A stretch of DNA of 27,344 nt, taken from positions 1 through 27,344 of the forward strand of contig CAADXZ010000147.1 in NCBI GenBank assembly GCA_900753135.1, given 5' to 3'. A model generated the notes under the pieces. That model had not been told where the DNA came from. It saw nothing but the letters and a program-made list of their open reading frames with translations, and searched no databases. This DNA comes from Clostridia bacterium. Lineage in GTDB: Bacteria; Bacillota; Clostridia; TANB77; UBA1234. This document shows, one piece after another, positions 25,127-27,344 of this stretch. Position numbers and translations under genes: made by a program. The stretch's first letter is position 1. Each line of letters begins with the position of its first letter.

Positions 25127-26710
25127 ATTAATTTTCAAGAATTGATAGTCCCTTGCCTTATTGTCTTTGTTCTAACAGCAGCAATAGCATCATTAATATT
25201 TTGGTTAATAGATAAGAAAAAAATAGCTAATGGAACATCAAAGGTTAAACTTGCAGAAGAAGAAGCTATAAAAATAATTGAAGAAGCCAAAAAATCAGCT
25301 AATGACGTTTTAAAACAAGCTGAAGCTGAAAAAAAGGAAAAAGTCATATTAGCAAAAGAAGAAATTCAAAAAGAACGTGCTGAAGCCGACAAAGAAAATA
25401 AAGAGAGAAGGGCAGAAATACAAAAACAAGAAAGAAGACTTCTTCAAAAAGAAGAATCTTTGGATAGAAAGATTGAAAATCTTGAGAAGAAAGAACTACA
25501 AGTAGCGGAAAAGATTAGAGAATTAGAAAATGAACAACAAGAATTAGATAATTTCAAAGAAAAACAAATAGCGGAATTAGAGAAGATTGCTGGAATGTCA
25601 CAAGATGAGGCTAAAAAACATTTACTTGCAATTCTAAGTGAGTCGTTAACACATGAATCTGCATTAATGATTAAAGAAAACGAAAACAAAATCAAAGAAG
25701 AAGCACAAAAGAAGGCAAAAGAACTTATTACTTATGCTGTTCAAAAATGTGCTGCAGATCATACTTCTGAAACAACAGTATCAGTTGTTCCACTACCAAG
25801 TGATGACATGAAAGGTAGAATAATTGGTCGTGAAGGAAGAAACATAAAGATGTTAGAAACTTTGACTGGAATTGATCTTATTATTGATGACACACCAGAA
25901 GCAGTTATTTTGTCTGGCTTTGATCCTATTAGACGTGAAGTTGCAAGAATTGCATTAGAAGCATTAGTTACAGATGGTAGAATACATCCTGCTAGAATAG
26001 AAGAGTCTGTTGAAAAGGCAAAAGAAGAATTAGAAAACATCATAAAAGAAGAAGGAGAAACAGCATCATTAGAAACAGGTGTAATAGGATTACATCCTGA
26101 TGTAATAAAATTAATAGGTAAATTAAAGTACAGAACTAGTTATGGTCAAAATGTATTGAACCATTCAATAGAAGTATCACAATTAGCAGGAATAATGGCT
26201 GAAGAGTTAGGAATAGACTCTAAACTTGCTAAAAGAGCAGGACTTCTACATGATATAGGTAAAGCTATAGACCATGAAATAGAAGGTACACATGTTGAAA
26301 TTGGTGTTGATATCCTAAGAAGATACAAGGAGAGCGATGCTGTTATCAACGCAGTACAAGCTCATCATGGTGATGTTGAACCTAAAACTATGGAAGCAGT
26401 TCTTGTACAAGCGGCAGATGCTATATCAGCTTCTAGACCAGGTGCAAGAAGAGAAACTCTTGAAGCATATATTAAGAGACTTGAAAAACTAGAAGAGATT
26501 GCCGATTCTTTTGAAGGTGTTGAAAAATCATTTGCAATTCAAGCTGGACGTGAAATCAGAATAATGGTAAAACCGGAATATATTGATGATGATAAGATGG
26601 TTTTAGTTGCAAGAGACATTGCAAAGAGAATTGAAGAAGAAATGGATTATCCAGGACAAATAAAAGTAAATGTTGTCAGAGAAACTAGAGCAATTGAATA
26701 TGCTAAATAA
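25127..26710 (+). CDS. rny: Ribonuclease Y
   Basis: RNase Y is the membrane-bound endonuclease that starts mRNA decay in many Gram-positives. The product (527 residues from 25127, or 530 from 25118) has an N-terminal membrane helix (about 6-27), a long coiled coil (about 35-210), a KH domain with I-I-G-R-E-G-R-N-I-K, and an HD domain with N-H-S-I-E-V and the catalytic L-L-H-D-I-G-K-A-I-D-H. The start is unusual: AAAGGAGG at 25111-25118 places an ATT at 25127 at the normal 8-base distance, while the only conventional codon nearby, GTG 25118, lies inside the ribosome site. No ATG is in reach. It precedes ymdB, the classic neighbour. Confidence 0.95.
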   Translation: MNFQELIVPCLIVFVLTAAIASLIFWLIDKKKIANGTSKVKLAEEEAIKIIEEAKKSANDVLKQAEAEKKEKVILAKEEIQKERAEADKENKERRAEIQKQERRLLQKEESLDRKIENLEKKELQVAEKIRELENEQQELDNFKEKQIAELEKIAGMSQDEAKKHLLAILSESLTHESALMIKENENKIKEEAQKKAKELITYAVQKCAADHTSETTVSVVPLPSDDMKGRIIGREGRNIKMLETLTGIDLIIDDTPEAVILSGFDPIRREVARIALEALVTDGRIHPARIEESVEKAKEELENIIKEEGETASLETGVIGLHPDVIKLIGKLKYRTSYGQNVLNHSIEVSQLAGIMAEELGIDSKLAKRAGLLHDIGKAIDHEIEGTHVEIGVDILRRYKESDAVINAVQAHHGDVEPKTMEAVLVQAADAISASRPGARRETLEAYIKRLEKLEEIADSFEGVEKSFAIQAGREIRIMVKPEYIDDDKMVLVARDIAKRIEEEMDYPGQIKVNVVRETRAIEYAK

Positions 26711-26719
26711 TTAAAAATT

Positions 26720-26753
26720 AGATGAATCTAAATTTATAGATTCATCTTTTTTT
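26720..26753 (+). terminator. Intrinsic terminator of rny
   Basis: Perfect 11-bp arms 26720-26730 and 26737-26747 with a 6-base loop and a T run through 26753, starting 9 bases after the rny stop. Confidence 0.93.
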
Positions 26754-26786
26754 ATACGAAGAATCATCAACTTTTTTGGGAAGGAT

Positions 26787-26876
26787 TCTCAATTCTATGA
26801 AGCTGAAAAACAATTTGGTAAAGGTGCGGTAATTTCGTAGCGGAGCACAGCGTGCTCAATCATGAGATATTTAAAA
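26787..26876 (+). other. RecA-like coding fragment and GC-rich hairpin in the rny-ymdB gap
   Basis: The 291-base gap between rny and ymdB holds this odd piece. One frame reads F-Y-E-A-E-K-Q-F-G-K-G-A-V-I-S then TAG (26838-26840). E-K-Q-F-G-K-G at 26805-26825 matches the highly conserved start of the RecA core (Q-I-E-K-Q-F-G-K-G-S/A-I-M). In the same frame after the TAG comes S-I-M-R (26856-26867), which is what should follow G-K-G in RecA. Between them lies a perfect 6-bp GC hairpin (26843-26848 with 26852-26857). There is no start codon or ribosome site, so no protein is expected. It may be a decayed remnant of recA; chance similarity cannot be excluded. Confidence 0.35.
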
Positions 26877-26933
26877 TAAAATACATATTTGTAACATGCT
26901 TTTAGCTTTCTTGTGTAAAAATACAAATAAATA

Positions 26934-26963
26934 TAGACAAAATACCAAAATAGAATATATTAT
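26934..26963 (+). promoter_or_regulatory. Candidate promoter of ymdB
   Basis: TAGACA (26934-26939), an 18-base spacer and TATTAT (26958-26963), 38 bases before the ymdB start. The rny terminator upstream makes a separate promoter likely, but the AT-rich context lowers certainty. Confidence 0.45.
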
Positions 26964-27001
26964 AGAATAGTAATATTCCTGATTATGAAAGGAGAAAAAG
27001 A

Positions 27002-27344
27002 ATGAATATATTGGTTGTTGGCGACGTAGTTGGAAAACCTGGTGTTTATGCCATAAAAACAAAATTGCCAATGTTAAAAAAAGAATATGATGCTGATTTT
27101 GTAATTGTCAATGGCGAAAATTCAGCAGATGGAATGGGAATAACAAAGGTTATTTTAGAGACATTATATGATTCTGGTGCTGATGTTGTTACAATGGGAA
27201 ATCATACTTGGGGTAAAAAAGATATTTTTTCTTTTATAGATGAAGAAAAAAATCTAATAAGACCAGCAAACTATCCAGACGGACTTCCTGGTAATGGTTC
27301 AACAATTGTTAATTGCAAAAATAAAAAAATAGGTGTAATAGACC
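27002..27344 (+). CDS. ymdB: YmdB family metallophosphoesterase (5' part)
   Basis: YmdB hydrolyses 2',3'-cyclic nucleotides and in Bacillus affects RNase Y-linked gene expression and the choice between biofilm and motility. The first 114 codons are present; the gene runs off the window. Visible motifs are N-I-L-V-V-G-D-V-V-G-K-P-G with the first metal Asp (residue 8), N-G-E-N-S-A-D-G-M-G-I with metal/catalytic Glu and Asn, and T-M-G-N-H-T-W-G-K-K with Asn and His. These agree with the YmdB/TIGR00282 group. The ribosome site is AAAGGAG. The position after rny is the standard Bacillota order. Confidence 0.95.
   Translation, partial: MNILVVGDVVGKPGVYAIKTKLPMLKKEYDADFVIVNGENSADGMGITKVILETLYDSGADVVTMGNHTWGKKDIFSFIDEEKNLIRPANYPDGLPGNGSTIVNCKNKKIGVID

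Noticed and set aside
26760..26790. Inverted repeat AGAATC / GATTCT after the rny terminator as a second terminator
   Set aside because: Only 6 bp with an 18-base loop and no T tract follows.

Overview
This window reads as a chromosomal core-gene segment from an AT-rich (roughly 30% GC by eye), endospore-lineage Bacillota, most likely a member of the Clostridia. The evidence is the strong AGGAGG-type ribosome binding sites, sigma-A promoters of the TTGACA-N17-TATAAT type, the standard genetic code, and the gene set: spoIIP, the Asp23/AmaP/DUF2273 module, disA, divIVA, rny-ymdB and a clostridial-type glucose-6-phosphate isomerase. I cannot name the genus from sequence alone. No rRNA, tRNA, CRISPR array, phage or intact mobile element was found. 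All genes but one very small one lie on the + strand.

Region 1 (1-10570) is one long collinear run of tightly packed genes. It starts with what looks like the last codons of frr, then uppS and cdsA (undecaprenyl and CDP-diacylglycerol lipid synthesis), rseP (site-2 protease), priA (replication restart helicase, with an N-terminal reading-frame break), def and fmt (N-formyl-Met handling), asp23-amaP-DUF2273 (envelope stress module), nusB, xseA and xseB (exonuclease VII), and a divergent-PAP2 membrane protein. It ends at a strong hairpin (10511-10570) that also serves as the terminator of a convergent 43-codon Cys/Trp-rich minus-strand gene with its own near-consensus promoter.

Region 2 (10870-22290) begins with a large secreted cell-wall amidase (signal peptide, two copper-amine-oxidase-N-like repeats, AMIN domains, Amidase_3). 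It continues with a sugar-transfer-type ATP-grasp enzyme, a DivIVA-like coiled coil and SpoIIP. Then come glucose-6-phosphate isomerase, a cytoplasmic GH15 glucoamylase-like enzyme, radA, disA and carD. carD has its own promoter between disA and itself and ends at a good terminator. The first half concerns envelope and sporulation wall remodelling, the middle sugar/glycogen metabolism, and the end DNA repair, c-di-AMP signalling and RNA polymerase regulation.

Region 3 (22290-27344) holds separately promoted units: a YwqK/MORN-like repeat protein, a membrane-anchored beta-propeller protein, ribonuclease Y with an unusual start region, and the 5' end of ymdB. The gap between rny and ymdB holds a short stretch whose translation resembles the N-terminal RecA motif, followed by a locally GC-rich hairpin.

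Most of the window is ordinary housekeeping DNA. The points most worth a second look are the priA frame break (explained by loss of one copy of an 8-bp tandem repeat), the small Cys/Trp-rich minus-strand gene, the RecA-like fragment with hairpin, the likely ATT start of rny, and a perfect 15-bp inverted repeat between asp23 and amaP.
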